Positions 23,731 through 32,514 are shown, counted from the stretch's first letter. The stretch: 38,105 bases of DNA from Anaerolineae bacterium (GCA_025062415.1 JANXAH010000144.1:1-38105), one strand, 5' to 3'. The notes: generated by a model not told the origin, from the letters alone. Translations and numbers: made by a program.

Positions 23731-25785
23731 ATGAAAGTGGGCTGGTTCTGGGTTCGGCTGATTCTGATAGGGGTTGTCCTGATTGCGTGGACGACGTTTC
23801 TTCTGGCCTTTCCGCTTCTCCCGGCGGTGCGAGTCGTGCTGGAAGAGGGAGATGTAGCCCCGCAGGACATCCGGGCCCCCCGGCGCATCACCTACGAGAG
23901 CGCCATTCGGACCGCTGAGCAACAGCGACAGGCCGAAGCAGCCGTCCCTCCCATCTACACCTCCCCGGATCCGAACATCGCTCGCCAGCAGCGGGAACGG
24001 GTGCGGCAGGTGGTGGATTACCTGAGTGCAGTCCGGGCCGACACCTTCGGTACACCGGCGCAGCGCCGCGCCTGGGTCCTGGCCGTCCCTGAACTTCACG
24101 ACCTTCCCCCCCAGACCGCCGATGCGCTTCTGGCCCTATCGGAGGACTCTTGGAATCGCATACAACTGGAGGTTCAGAGGGTCGTAGAGGAGAAGATGCG
24201 CCAGGGGGTACGAGAGGACACCCTGGATCAGGCCCGGCGAGAAATTTCTACCCTCGTGGGACTGGACCTTTCCCCGGAGGAGGCATCGGTCACCATTGCC
24301 CTTGCCCAGCGATTCATTGCCCCCAATTCCTTCTACGATGAGACAGCGACCCAAGAGGCCCGACGGCGGGCACGGGAATCCGTCCCACCTGTTGTCCGCA
24401 CTTTTGAGGCCAACGAAATCATCGTGCGGGAAGGGCAGCGGGTCACCGCGCTGGACCTGGAAGCCTTGCGGGAACTGGGCCTACAGCAGCCCCACACCCG
24501 CTGGTCCGATGTTGTCGCCAGCGGCATATTTGCTGTCCTGGCGGTTCTCCTCCTCGGCGTTTTCCTCCATCAGTTTCAGCCCGATGTTCTGCAGGAGAGC
24601 CGGAAGTTGCTCCTGGTCGCAATTCTCTGGGCCCTCTTCCTGCTTCTGGCCCGGCTGATGATTCCGGACCGGACTGTTCTGCGCTATCTCTTTCCGGCTC
24701 CAGCCCTGGCGATGCTGGCGACAGTCACCCTGGGCCCTTCCGTCGGCCTGATCCTGAGTTCTCTGATGGGCGGGGTGGTCGGGCTAATTGGGGAGCATTC
24801 TCTGGAACTGGGCCTCTACATGGCCGCGGGTGGGGCTGTGGCAGCGCTCTCTATGCGGCGCGCCGACCGCTTGACCAACTTTTTCTACGCCGCTCTCTTT
24901 GTGAGCGCTGCGCTGATGGGATTGACCACCGCGTTCTTGCTTCCACACGGTCAGACAAACTGGATGGAGATGGGCCTCACTTTAGCCATGGCAGGGATGA
25001 ACGGCCTGATTTCTGCCAGTTTGACCCTGGGCGGTCTGTTTTTTCTCGGTCCTCTTTTTGATCTGATGACCCCTTTCCGGCTTCTGGAACTCAGTCGCCC
25101 GGATCAGCCACTCCTGCAGCGGCTCCTGAGGGAGGCGCCTGGCACATATCACCACTCGCTGGTCGTCGCCAGTCTGGCGGAGCAGGCTGCAGAGCGTATT
25201 GGCCTGAATCCCCTGCTGGTGCGGGTCGGGGCCTACTACCACGACATTGGCAAAATCGCCCGCCCCTATTTCTTTGCAGAGAACCAGTTGGACGGGAACA
25301 ATCCGCACGATAACCTGGACCCCTACAGCAGCGCGCGAGTCATTTTGGGACATGTGCGGGACGGAGTGGAATTGGCCCGGCGATATCGGCTCCCTTCCTG
25401 GATTCGGGCCTTCATCACCGAGCACCACGGGACAAACCGCCTGAGAATCCAGTATCAGCGGGCTGTGGAGCAGGCTGGAAATCCTGATTTGGTGAACGAA
25501 GAGGAATTTCGCCACACTGGCCCCCGGCCCCGGAGCCGGGAGACCGCGCTGGTGATGCTGGCAGATCAATGTGAGGCTACAGTCCGGGCCCGTCGGCCGC
25601 GGACTCCGGAGGAACTGACACAAATTGTGGAGGAGGTCTTCCAACGAGCACTGGAGGAGGGGCAACTGGATCAATGCTCCATCACGTTGCAGGAACTGCG
25701 GGCCGTTCGGGAGTCGTTTATCTCTAACCTGAAAGGGGTTTTCCATCCCCGCCCGCTCTATCCGGAATTTCCCAGGAATCGCTGA
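23731..25785 (+). CDS. 7TM-HD phosphodiesterase, PgpH/YqfF type (cyclic-di-AMP hydrolase)
   Basis: A 684-residue membrane protein. The first TM (about 8-28) is followed by a long extracytoplasmic 7TMR-HDED sensor domain (about 30-250), seven TM helices (about 258-450), and a cytoplasmic HDIG domain: TYHHSLVVASLAEQAA, YYHDIGKIARPYFF, HVRDGVELARRYRLP, ITEHHG, and MLADQCEATVRA. PgpH-family enzymes degrade cyclic-di-AMP, which controls osmolyte and potassium balance; specificity here is by family. The GTG start in the ORF track lies 6 nt upstream of the ATG I chose, and neither has a strong ribosome site. The usual partner ybeY is absent. It ends the Trm112-like operon, before a strong terminator. 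Confidence 0.93.
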   Translation: MKVGWFWVRLILIGVVLIAWTTFLLAFPLLPAVRVVLEEGDVAPQDIRAPRRITYESAIRTAEQQRQAEAAVPPIYTSPDPNIARQQRERVRQVVDYLSAVRADTFGTPAQRRAWVLAVPELHDLPPQTADALLALSEDSWNRIQLEVQRVVEEKMRQGVREDTLDQARREISTLVGLDLSPEEASVTIALAQRFIAPNSFYDETATQEARRRARESVPPVVRTFEANEIIVREGQRVTALDLEALRELGLQQPHTRWSDVVASGIFAVLAVLLLGVFLHQFQPDVLQESRKLLLVAILWALFLLLARLMIPDRTVLRYLFPAPALAMLATVTLGPSVGLILSSLMGGVVGLIGEHSLELGLYMAAGGAVAALSMRRADRLTNFFYAALFVSAALMGLTTAFLLPHGQTNWMEMGLTLAMAGMNGLISASLTLGGLFFLGPLFDLMTPFRLLELSRPDQPLLQRLLREAPGTYHHSLVVASLAEQAAERIGLNPLLVRVGAYYHDIGKIARPYFFAENQLDGNNPHDNLDPYSSARVILGHVRDGVELARRYRLPSWIRAFITEHHGTNRLRIQYQRAVEQAGNPDLVNEEEFRHTGPRPRSRETALVMLADQCEATVRARRPRTPEELTQIVEEVFQRALEEGQLDQCSITLQELRAVRESFISNLKGVFHPRPLYPEFPRNR

Positions 25786-25826
25786 TGATTGTGGGACAAC
25801 AGGGGCACCTCAGCGTCCCTTGAGAT

Positions 25827-25863
25827 TTTTTCGCTGCGGCGGCGAAGCCGCCGCAGCGAAAAA
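25827..25863. terminator. Bidirectional intrinsic terminator after the HD phosphodiesterase gene
   Basis: A 17-bp perfect stem, TTTTTCGCTGCGGCGGC / GCCGCCGCAGCGAAAAA, with loop GAA. The A/T ends give a U tract in both directions. It shares the core TGCGGCGGCGAA with the pyrH-frr hairpin. Confidence 0.8.
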
Positions 25864-25931
25864 TGAACCTATCTGCGCTTCTGGCCAGGACGACCCCGTG
25901 AGAGCGGGGCATACCCAAGATTAACTCTGAC

Positions 25932-25959
25932 TTGCCAAAATGGGCAAAGCGGGTATAAT
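25932..25959 (+). promoter_or_regulatory. tRNA-Pro promoter
   Basis: TTGCCA, 16 nt, TATAAT. The -10 ends 13 nt before the tRNA, giving a leader of only a few bases. Same sequence and spacing as the uppS promoter. Confidence 0.75.
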
Positions 25960-25972
25960 TAAAAGCGCCTGT

Positions 25973-26050
25973 CGGGGCGTAGCGCAGTCCGGTTAGCGCG
26001 CAGCGTTCGGGACGCTGAGGTCCGGGGTCCAAATCCCCGCGCCCCGACCA
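25973..26050 (+). tRNA. tRNA-Pro (anticodon CGG)
   Basis: A full cloverleaf can be drawn. The acceptor is CGGGGCG/CGCCCCG, and the D arm is GCGC...GCGC with GG in the loop. The anticodon stem CAGCG/CGCTG encloses loop TTCGGGA, so the anticodon is CGG, with G at 37 as in all proline tRNAs. The T stem is CGGGG/CCCCG, and CCA is encoded. It decodes CCG. The T loop reads TCCAAAT: position 55, almost always T (pseudouridine), is C. No sibling tRNA follows. Confidence 0.95.
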
Positions 26051-26214
26051 GCCCAAACGGGCCAGGGGCTACCGACGCGCCGGGCACTTTTCGTTTACAG
26101 GGGCACGGCAGGGTTCGGTCTTCACCCGGGCCCGTAGCCCTTCTACATAACCGCAGTCCGAGAAGAACCTCGCCTTTTCGCTCCAGTTTGGACGCGGCTA
26201 AGGTCAATGCGCAC
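26051..26214. other. Intergenic region after tRNA-Pro, possibly structured
   Basis: GGGCTAC at 26066-26072 and GTAGCCC at 26134-26140 are complementary and bracket about 60 nt with shorter internal pairings (CCGGG/CCCGG). This could be the tRNA trailer or terminator, or a small RNA. No ORF with a ribosome site is seen. Confidence 0.3.
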
Positions 26215-26242
26215 TTGACAAATCGGCCAGTTCGGTTATATT
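26215..26242 (+). promoter_or_regulatory. livKHMGF promoter
   Basis: TTGACA, 16 nt, TATATT, with start near 26249 and a leader of about 130 nt before livK. Strong consensus, consistent with a highly expressed substrate-binding protein. Confidence 0.75.
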
Positions 26243-26380
26243 GTAACCAACAGCCACCATCTCTGCTCACTTCGGCCTCAGATTCTGAATCAGAAAGGGG
26301 GGATCATCGCAAAAACGAGTCGTTCTGCATCCACGTCCTGCCTCACGTATCTTTCCCAAGAATCTTGAAGGAGGAGAGCT

Positions 26381-27535
26381 ATGATGAGGAAACTCCTACT
26401 GATCGCCTTCGCTCTTATCCTTATAGTCCCCGTCCTCTCCGGCTGCAAGCGAGAGGCTGGCCCCATCAAGATCGGTGTGCAACTGCCCCTGACAGGTGAC
26501 TTCGCTTATGAGGGCCAGGGGATGCTGAAGTCCATCCAGTTGCTGGTGGACCAGACCAACGCGGCGGGTGGCATCCTGGGTCGCAAGGTGGAAATCTTTG
26601 TGGAGGACGATGCAGGTGACCCCGGCCAGTCTTCCCAGGTCGCCCAGAAACTGGTGGATGCGGGGGTGATTGCCGTCATCGGCGCATATAACTCCAGCGC
26701 AACCGAGCCCGCCTCTGTTATCTACAACGAAGCGGGCATTCTGCATATCACCCCCTCCTCCACCGCGACCCGGCTCACTGAGAAAGGCTTCAAGCGCTTC
26801 TTCCGCGTCTGCTTCCTGGACGACCGCCAGGGGCTCTTCGCGGCGAAGTTTATGAAGGAAGTGATGGGCGTCCAGAAGATCGGCATCCTGCACGACAACT
26901 CCACCTACGCCCAGGGCCTGGCGGAACACACCAAGCGGTACGCCGAGCAACTGGGGCTGACGGTGGCTTTCTATGACGCGATCAACCCGGCCGACAAGGA
27001 CTTCACTCCCATCCTGACCCGTATCGGCGGCGCCGGGCTGGACGCCGTTTACTTCACGGGTTACCACGCCCAGGGCGGCCTGCTCCTGAAACAGACGGGA
27101 GATCTGGGGCTGAAGATTCAGTGGATTATGGGGAACGCCTGCAATAACCCCGAACTCATCCAGATCGCCGGGGTGGAGAACGCGGCAGGCACCTTCGTCA
27201 CCACGGAGCCGCTGCCGAAGGACGTGAACACGCCGGAGGCCCGCAAGTACGTGGAGGACTTCAAGGCCCGCTATGGCGAGGAGCCGGCCAGCGTCTGGTG
27301 GATGATGGCCGCTGAGGCTTTCAACGTCATCCGCTACGCCATTGAACAGACCAAGTCCACCGACCCCGGCGTGCTGGCGGAGTTCCTCCACACTCAGGCC
27401 AAGAACATCCCGGGCATCACTGGCACCATCATCGGCTGGGACGAGAAGGGGGACCGCCTGGGCACCATCCACGTCGCCTACGTCATCAATGAGAAGGGTG
27501 AGTTCATCCTCTACCCGCAGCAGCCCTCTCCGTAA
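26381..27535 (+). CDS. livK: Branched-chain amino-acid ABC transporter, substrate-binding lipoprotein
   Basis: A 384-residue periplasmic-type binding protein. The signal peptide ends in the lipobox VLSGC (Cys about 22), so it is lipid-anchored. The mature part is a Leu/Ile/Val-binding (Peripla_BP_6) domain: IKIGVQLPLTGDFAYEGQGM, AAGGILGRKVEIFVEDDAGDP, VIAVIGAYNSSATEP and ITPSSTATRLTEKGFKRFFRVC. AAGGAGGAGAGCT gives a strong ribosome site. First gene of a five-gene transporter operon with its own consensus promoter; a hairpin after the stop probably lowers expression of the downstream genes. The true ligand could be Leu/Ile/Val, another amino acid, or an amide such as urea; the sequence alone cannot decide. 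Confidence 0.95.
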   Translation: MMRKLLLIAFALILIVPVLSGCKREAGPIKIGVQLPLTGDFAYEGQGMLKSIQLLVDQTNAAGGILGRKVEIFVEDDAGDPGQSSQVAQKLVDAGVIAVIGAYNSSATEPASVIYNEAGILHITPSSTATRLTEKGFKRFFRVCFLDDRQGLFAAKFMKEVMGVQKIGILHDNSTYAQGLAEHTKRYAEQLGLTVAFYDAINPADKDFTPILTRIGGAGLDAVYFTGYHAQGGLLLKQTGDLGLKIQWIMGNACNNPELIQIAGVENAAGTFVTTEPLPKDVNTPEARKYVEDFKARYGEEPASVWWMMAAEAFNVIRYAIEQTKSTDPGVLAEFLHTQAKNIPGITGTIIGWDEKGDRLGTIHVAYVINEKGEFILYPQQPSP

Positions 27536-27552
27536 GGACCGGAGGTCCGGCG

Positions 27553-27589
27553 GGAGGGGAGTTCGGAGCGCTCCTCCGGACTCCCCTCC
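27553..27589 (+). terminator. Intercistronic hairpin between livK and livH
   Basis: GGAGGGGAGT/ACTCCCCTCC stem with further pairing in the loop, followed by TTTGTATT. Likely a partial terminator or mRNA stabiliser giving excess binding protein over permease. Confidence 0.65.
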
Positions 27590-27643
27590 TTTGTATTAAA
27601 TCCCGCCGCAACCCTCCACAGCCTGGTCCCCGAGGAGGTGTGC

Positions 27644-28549
27644 ATGCAGTTTCTTCAGCAGACGATTAACGGCATCACGATTGGCTCCTTCTATGCCTTG
27701 GTCGCCTTGGGCTACACGATGGTCTACGGTGTGCTCAAGATGATCAATTTCGCCCACGGCGGCATGTTTATGTGGGGCGCCTACATCGGGTTGACGGTCA
27801 CCACTGGCCTGGTCGCGCTTGTGGGTTACGCCAGCCCCTGGGCCCTTGTCCCAACGCTGATAGCCGTGATGGTCGCCGTCGCCGGCATCGGAGTCCTGGT
27901 GGAGCGGGTTGCCTACCGCCCCCTGCGAACGGCTGGACGGCTGGCCCCGCTCATCTCCGCCCTGGGTATGGCCTTCATCCTGGAGAGCCTGGCCCGCAAC
28001 GTCTACGGCGCCAGTTGGAAGACGTATCTGCCAGGGCTCGTACCCGGCGGCCGGGTCGCGCTTCTGGGCAATGTCCGTATCAGTGTTATGCAAGTCCTGG
28101 TCCTGTTGGTCTCCTTTCTGCTGATGGCGCTTCTTTACCTTTTTGTCTACCGAACCCGTGTCGGCACGGCGATGCGGGCTGTCGCCCAGGACCACGAAGT
28201 CTCCCGCCTGATGGGGATAGATGTGGATCGGATTATCGCAACGGTTTTCCTCATCGGCCCTGGCCTGGGCGGGATGGCCGGGCTCATCGTGGGCACTTAC
28301 TATGGGTCCTTTGACTTCACCCTGGGCTGGAGTTTTGGCCTGCGGGCCTTTATTGCGGCGATTCTGGGAGGGATCGGAAACATCCCAGGTGCTATGCTGG
28401 GCGGGATGCTGCTGGGCATTGTGGAGACTTTCGCCGCTGGCTACATCTCTCCCCAGTGGAAAGACGTTATTGCCTACGTCATTCTGATCTTCATCCTCAT
28501 TTTCCGCCCCACCGGCCTGCTGGGCGAACGGGTGGCGGAGAAACTGTAG
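27644..28549 (+). CDS. livH: Branched-chain amino-acid ABC transporter permease LivH
   Basis: A 301-residue inner-membrane permease with about eight TM helices. MQFLQQTINGITIGSFYALVALGYTMVYGVLKMINFAHG is the classic LivH N-terminus, and VAYRPLR, GTAMRAVAQD, ASRLMGI-like VSRLMGIDVDR and FRPTGLLGE are conserved. It forms the channel with LivM and couples to LivG/LivF through the EAA-like loop. I start at ATG 27644, with GAGGAGG 6 nt upstream; the GTG two codons earlier overlaps that ribosome site. It is 10 nt before livM. Confidence 0.95.
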   Translation: MQFLQQTINGITIGSFYALVALGYTMVYGVLKMINFAHGGMFMWGAYIGLTVTTGLVALVGYASPWALVPTLIAVMVAVAGIGVLVERVAYRPLRTAGRLAPLISALGMAFILESLARNVYGASWKTYLPGLVPGGRVALLGNVRISVMQVLVLLVSFLLMALLYLFVYRTRVGTAMRAVAQDHEVSRLMGIDVDRIIATVFLIGPGLGGMAGLIVGTYYGSFDFTLGWSFGLRAFIAAILGGIGNIPGAMLGGMLLGIVETFAAGYISPQWKDVIAYVILIFILIFRPTGLLGERVAEKL

Positions 28550-28559
28550 GAGGACAGCG

Positions 28560-29717
28560 ATGAAAAGCCTGCAGGCGCGCCTTGGGAGAATTCCTCCTCT
28601 CTGGTGGCAGGTAGGGCTGCTGGCCCTGGCCGTTCTCCTGCCCCTCCCGATGAGCGACTATTACCGGTCCGTTCTGTGGCGGACGGCCCTCTACGCCATC
28701 CTGGGGCTGAGCCTGAACATTATCGTCGGTTACGCAGGGCTCTTCCAGTTGGGCCACGCAGCGTTCTATGCCCTGGGCGCCTACACTTCGGCGTTGCTGA
28801 ACCTCTATCTGGACGTTCCCCTCATTCTGACTTGGCCCGCCAGCGTCCTGGTAGCCGCGTTCTTTGGCTATCTCATTTCCCGGCCCATCATTCATCTCCG
28901 GGGCGACTATCTCTGTGTGGTAACCATTGCATTTGGGGAGGTGGTCCGACTGGCGCTGGTCAACAACATCTTCGGCATCACGGGCGGGGCCAACGGGCTC
29001 AGCGGTATTGACCGCCCTGTCCTCTTCGGCCTTGTCCTCCGGACTCCTCTCCAGCACTACTATCTGGTTCTCTTCTTCCTGGTTCTGACCCTCTTTGCTG
29101 TCCGGCGGCTGGAGAACTCCCGCCTGGGGCGGGCCTGGGTCTGCATCCGGGAGGACGAGACTGCGGCGGAGGCGATGGGCATAGACACGGTGCGGGCCAA
29201 ACTCCTGGCCTTCGTTGTGGGCTCCGCGTGGGCTGGCCTGGCGGGCGCACTCTACGTGGCCCGCGTCCCCGTCGTCTCCCCCGATCTGGCCCGCTTCATT
29301 GAATCGGTGGTGATGTTCTGTATCGTCGTCTTGGGCGGCACAGGCTCTATCCCCGGCGTCTTTGTCGGTACCCTGGGGATGGTTACCCTGCCGGAACTTC
29401 TCCGCTTTCTTCAGACCTGGCGAGACGCCTGGATGGGTGTGGCGATGGTGGTGATGATGATCGCGCGACCGGAGGGGCTATGGCCCAGCCGTCGCGTCCG
29501 GATGGAGATTCGGGGCGAAGAAGAAGAGGAAGCGGGATTCCCGACGGGAGTGGAGGAAGACCCTCCAGATCCATCGTCGGACAACTCTGGAGAACCCGAT
29601 TTCAGTGGGGAGGTGTACCAACTCTACGACGAAGAGACCTACCTGATCACGCTCCTGGAGGAAGGACCCAGGGGCCTTCCATCGGAGGGTGACCCTTCGG
29701 GGAAAGATGCGGTGTAG
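28560..29717 (+). CDS. livM: Branched-chain amino-acid ABC transporter permease LivM, with C-terminal acidic extension
   Basis: A 385-residue permease. [86 protein letters not shown] and [13 protein letters not shown] are standard LivM elements. After [14 protein letters not shown] the usual end is passed, and about 70 further residues follow, rich in Asp/Glu/Pro/Ser ([18 protein letters not shown]...). This tail is predicted disordered and cytoplasmic and is not part of the family. AGGAGG precedes the ATG. It pairs with LivH. Confidence 0.94.
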   Translation: MKSLQARLGRIPPLWWQVGLLALAVLLPLPMSDYYRSVLWRTALYAILGLSLNIIVGYAGLFQLGHAAFYALGAYTSALLNLYLDVPLILTWPASVLVAAFFGYLISRPIIHLRGDYLCVVTIAFGEVVRLALVNNIFGITGGANGLSGIDRPVLFGLVLRTPLQHYYLVLFFLVLTLFAVRRLENSRLGRAWVCIREDETAAEAMGIDTVRAKLLAFVVGSAWAGLAGALYVARVPVVSPDLARFIESVVMFCIVVLGGTGSIPGVFVGTLGMVTLPELLRFLQTWRDAWMGVAMVVMMIARPEGLWPSRRVRMEIRGEEEEEAGFPTGVEEDPPDPSSDNSGEPDFSGEVYQLYDEETYLITLLEEGPRGLPSEGDPSGKDAV

Positions 29718-29726
29718 GGGGAGAAT

Positions 29727-30587
29727 ATGGCGCTTCTGGAACTCCGTGATCTGACGAAGCAGTTCGGCGGCCTGACCGCTGTAGACCATGTCACCTTTGA
29801 CGTCCACGAGGGGGAGATCCTGGGGCTTATTGGCCCCAACGGAGCCGGGAAGACAACCATCTTTAACCTTATCACCGGCATCTATGCCCCGACAGAGGGA
29901 GAGATTTTCTTTGACGGGAAACGGATCGCCCATCCGCCCCTGGGAGCCCGTAAGTTCATAACCCCGGTCTGGTGGGTTCAGTGGCTACCAGTCCGGTCTG
30001 TGCGGGAGCAATGGGACCAACTGCGCACTCTCCGACCCCACGAGATCACCGAAATGGGCATTGCCCGGACGTTTCAAACCATCCGGCTCTTCAAAAATAT
30101 GACGGTCCTGGAGAACGTAATGGCGGGAGTGCACCATCGGACCCGCGCCGGGCTCTGGGGGGCCATCTTCCGGCCACCCTTCCAGCGGCGGGAGGAGGCC
30201 TTTATTGTCTCTGAAGCGGAGCGCTGGATCCGATTTATGGGGCTGGAGGCGTACCGAGACGAACTGGCAAAGAACCTTCCCTATGGGCATCAGCGGCGGC
30301 TGGAGATCGCCCGCGCACTGGCGGCAAACCCTCGTCTCCTGATTCTGGACGAGCCGGCGGCTGGGCTGAACGAGGCGGAGACCCTGGAACTGATGGACGT
30401 CATCCGGCAAATCCGGAACTCCGGCATCACAGTTCTCCTGATTGAGCACGATATGAAGGTCGTGATGGGTATCTGTGAGCGCATTGTTGTTCTGGACTAC
30501 GGGAAGAAAATCGCGGAAGGGACTCCGGAGGAGGTACAGCGGAACCCGCGCGTCATCCAGGCCTATCTGGGTGAGGAGGAGGTGTGA
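29727..30587 (+). CDS. livG: Branched-chain amino-acid ABC transporter ATPase LivG
   Basis: A 286-residue ABC ATPase. Walker [10 protein letters not shown] (about residues 36-44), Q-loop region [21 protein letters not shown], signature [16 protein letters not shown] (where YGxQRR replaces LSGGQ, normal for LivG), Walker [17 protein letters not shown], and H-loop [14 protein letters not shown] roughly 30-residue insert after Walker A ([37 protein letters not shown]) is longer than in most LivG proteins. The end overlaps the livF ribosome site. It hydrolyses ATP with LivF to drive uptake. Confidence 0.95.
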   Translation: MALLELRDLTKQFGGLTAVDHVTFDVHEGEILGLIGPNGAGKTTIFNLITGIYAPTEGEIFFDGKRIAHPPLGARKFITPVWWVQWLPVRSVREQWDQLRTLRPHEITEMGIARTFQTIRLFKNMTVLENVMAGVHHRTRAGLWGAIFRPPFQRREEAFIVSEAERWIRFMGLEAYRDELAKNLPYGHQRRLEIARALAANPRLLILDEPAAGLNEAETLELMDVIRQIRNSGITVLLIEHDMKVVMGICERIVVLDYGKKIAEGTPEEVQRNPRVIQAYLGEEEV

Positions 30588-30589
30588 GA

Positions 30590-31303
30590 ATGCCGCTCCT
30601 GAAGATAGAGAACCTCCACACGTTCTATGGCCATGTCCATGCCCTTAAGGGAATCAACCTGGAGGTGGAAGAGGGGGAAATTGTCACCCTTATTGGGGCC
30701 AACGGAGCGGGCAAAAGCACGACCCTCCGCACGATCTCTGGCCTGGTCCGCCCGCGCGAGGGAAGGATTGAGTTCAACGGACATCTCCTGAACAACGTCC
30801 CGGCCCACCAGATTGTCCAGATGGGGATCTCCCACGTTCCCGAAGGGCGGCGCATTTTTACCACCCTTACAGTGATGGAGAACCTGATGATGGGGGCTTA
30901 CACGATTCGGGACGAGCGGGTGATTCAGGAAAACCTGGAGCGGGTCTTTACGCTGTTCCCACGGCTGGCAGAACGAAAGAACCAGTTGGGAGGCACTCTT
31001 TCCGGTGGGGAGCAGCAGATGCTGACCATCGGACGGGCCCTGATGGCCCGGCCGCGCCTTCTCTTGCTGGACGAGCCCTCGTTGGGCCTGGCCCCTATGC
31101 TGGTTAGGGCGATCTTTGAGACCATTCGGGAAATCAACGCAGGTGGAACCACCATCCTGTTGGTGGAGCAGAACGCCCGGGCCGCGCTGAAAATCGCCCA
31201 TCGGGCCTATGTCCTGGAGACCGGGCGCGTCGTTCTTTCCGGCCCCGCCCATGAACTGATGCAGGACGAGCGGGTCCGGAAGGCTTACCTGGGAGAGCGG
31301 TGA
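30590..31303 (+). CDS. livF: Branched-chain amino-acid ABC transporter ATPase LivF
   Basis: A 237-residue ABC ATPase: LLKIENLHTFYGHVHALKGINLEV, Walker A GANGAGKST, GISHVPEGRRIFTTLTVMENLMMGAY, signature LSGGEQQMLTIGRALMARPRLLLLDEPSLGLAPMLV, and LLVEQNARAALKIAHRAYVLETGRVVLSG, all diagnostic of LivF. I start at ATG 30590 (MPLLKIENL), since GGAGG lies 6-8 nt upstream and the GTG two codons earlier overlaps livG's stop. It ends the operon, followed by an intrinsic terminator about 60 nt later. Confidence 0.95.
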   Translation: MPLLKIENLHTFYGHVHALKGINLEVEEGEIVTLIGANGAGKSTTLRTISGLVRPREGRIEFNGHLLNNVPAHQIVQMGISHVPEGRRIFTTLTVMENLMMGAYTIRDERVIQENLERVFTLFPRLAERKNQLGGTLSGGEQQMLTIGRALMARPRLLLLDEPSLGLAPMLVRAIFETIREINAGGTTILLVEQNARAALKIAHRAYVLETGRVVLSGPAHELMQDERVRKAYLGER

Positions 31304-31361
31304 AGGCGGTTTTTCGCAAGGGCGGCCTCGCCGCTCCAGCAAAGGGCAAATCCTATCGTAC

Positions 31362-31392
31362 GGGGCAGGCCACGTGCCTGCCCCGCATTTTT
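31362..31392 (+). terminator. Intrinsic terminator of the liv operon
   Basis: GGGGCAGGC-CACGT-GCCTGCCCC stem followed by GCATTTTTCT. A textbook hairpin plus T run. Confidence 0.85.
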
Positions 31393-31402
31393 CTATTGCA
31401 AT

Positions 31403-31462
31403 TCTAATTGTCCTCTTGTGGGATTCTAACGCAAGGATGGCATGATAGTAGGCGCAATTAGA
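31403..31462. promoter_or_regulatory. Inverted TCTAATTG/CAATTAGA pair upstream of hsp20
   Basis: TCTAATTG (31403-31410) and CAATTAGA (31455-31462) are exact inverted 8-mers about 44 bp apart, bracketing the presumed hsp20 promoter. They could be paired operator half-sites. No CIRCE element and no clear -35/-10 pair were recognised, so the promoter itself is not assigned. Confidence 0.35.
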
Positions 31463-31547
31463 TGCAATGGACTCTCCGCAGGCCAAACCCTGCGGGCAAA
31501 CAAAATAGAGATTCCCAAAATCCCTTCGGGGAAAGGAGGTGATGGTT

Positions 31548-31991
31548 ATGTCGCTGATGAGATGGGAGCCCTTCCGGGAACTGCTGAGCCTGCGCGAGGC
31601 GATGAATCGGCTGATGGAGGAGACTTTCCTCCGCCCGTGGGAGCCCTGGACCCGCTGGACGGAAGTTCCGGCGGTGGATATGTATGAGACGGACGAGGCG
31701 GTAGTGGTGAAGGCTGCTATCCCCGGCGTGAAGCCGGAGGATGTGGAGATCAGCGTCACCGGCGATACCCTGACCATCCGGGGTGAAGTCAAGCGGGAGG
31801 AGAAGGTCAAGGAAGAGAACTACGTCCGTCAGGAGCGCTACTACGGCACCTTCTGCCGGTCCCTTCTCCTGCCGACCCGGGTCGTCGCCGATGACGCGGA
31901 GGCCGTCTTTGAGAACGGTGTCCTGACCTTGACCCTCCCCAAGGCGGAGGAGGTCAAGCCCAAGGCTATCAAGGTCAAGGCCAAGAAATAA
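31548..31991 (+). CDS. Hsp20/alpha-crystallin small heat-shock protein (copy 1)
   Basis: A 147-residue small heat-shock protein. The N-terminus MSLMRWEPFRELLSLREAMNRLMEETF is followed by the alpha-crystallin domain from about residue 40 (VPAVDMYETDEAVVVKAAIPGVKPEDVEISVTGDTLTIRGE) to the typical FENGVLTLTLPKAEEVKPKAIKVK. It holds unfolding proteins as an ATP-independent oligomeric chaperone. I chose ATG 31548 because the paralogue begins identically and AGGAGGT is 7 nt away; the GTG of the ORF track lies in the ribosome site. A terminator-like hairpin separates it from the second copy. Confidence 0.94.
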   Translation: MSLMRWEPFRELLSLREAMNRLMEETFLRPWEPWTRWTEVPAVDMYETDEAVVVKAAIPGVKPEDVEISVTGDTLTIRGEVKREEKVKEENYVRQERYYGTFCRSLLLPTRVVADDAEAVFENGVLTLTLPKAEEVKPKAIKVKAKK

Positions 31992-32002
31992 TCCGAACCC
32001 TT

Positions 32003-32037
32003 GGGTGGTCGGCGTTCGGCGCCGACCACCCCCTTTT
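32003..32037 (+). terminator. Terminator/attenuator between the two hsp20 genes
   Basis: A 12-bp stem, GGGTGGTCGGCG / CGCCGACCACCC, with loop TTCGG and then CCTTTT. It separates the paralogues, so the second depends on read-through or a promoter hidden in the 60-bp gap. The stem word GGTCGGCG..CGCCGACC matches the palindromes in the repeat array at the left edge. Confidence 0.75.
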
Positions 32038-32064
32038 CAAATCCCCGAAAAAGGAGGTGAGACT

Positions 32065-32505
32065 ATGTCGCTGATCAGCCCGCTGCGTGAGATTATGACC
32101 CTGCGCGAGGCAATGGATCGGCTGTTTGAGGAACCCTTCTTCCGGCCCTGGAGCCTATGGCGGCGCGGCACGCCGGAGGAGCCGCTGCGGCTGCCCGTGG
32201 ACGTCTACACCACCCCGGAGGAGATCGTTATCGTCGCCTCTGTCCCGGGCCTTCTGCCTGAGGAGGTGGACGTCTCCATCCAGGGGGACACGCTGACCAT
32301 CCGGGGTGAACTCCGCCCGCCGCTGGACAACGTCCAGTACCTCTTCCAGGAGCGGCCCTACGGTCCCTTCACCCGCTCCCTGGTACTGAACGTCCCAGTG
32401 GATGTGGAAAAGGCGGAGGTAACTCTGGAGAACGGCGTGCTGACCATTACGCTGCCCAAGGCCGAGGAGATCAAGCCCAAGACCATCAAAGTGAAGGCCA
32501 AATAA
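32065..32505 (+). CDS. Hsp20/alpha-crystallin small heat-shock protein (copy 2)
   Basis: A 146-residue paralogue of the preceding gene. It starts MSLISPLREIMTLREAMDRLFEEPFFRPW, has an alpha-crystallin domain (LPVDVYTTPEEIVIVASVPGLLPEEVDVSIQGDTLTIRGE) and ends LENGVLTITLPKAEEIKPKTIKVKAK. The C-terminal quarter is nearly identical to copy 1, while the N-terminal arm and the loop after GEL (a deletion of the KREEKVKEEN segment) differ. Such tandem pairs can form hetero-oligomers. AGGAGGTGAGACT precedes the ATG, as in copy 1. A strong terminator follows directly. Confidence 0.94.
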   Translation: MSLISPLREIMTLREAMDRLFEEPFFRPWSLWRRGTPEEPLRLPVDVYTTPEEIVIVASVPGLLPEEVDVSIQGDTLTIRGELRPPLDNVQYLFQERPYGPFTRSLVLNVPVDVEKAEVTLENGVLTITLPKAEEIKPKTIKVKAK

Positions 32506-32514
32506 GAGCAAGGA

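Noticed and set aside
25959-26270. 103-aa minus-strand ORF across the tRNA
   Set aside because: It is the antisense of tRNA-Pro and its flank; such frames are common artefacts.
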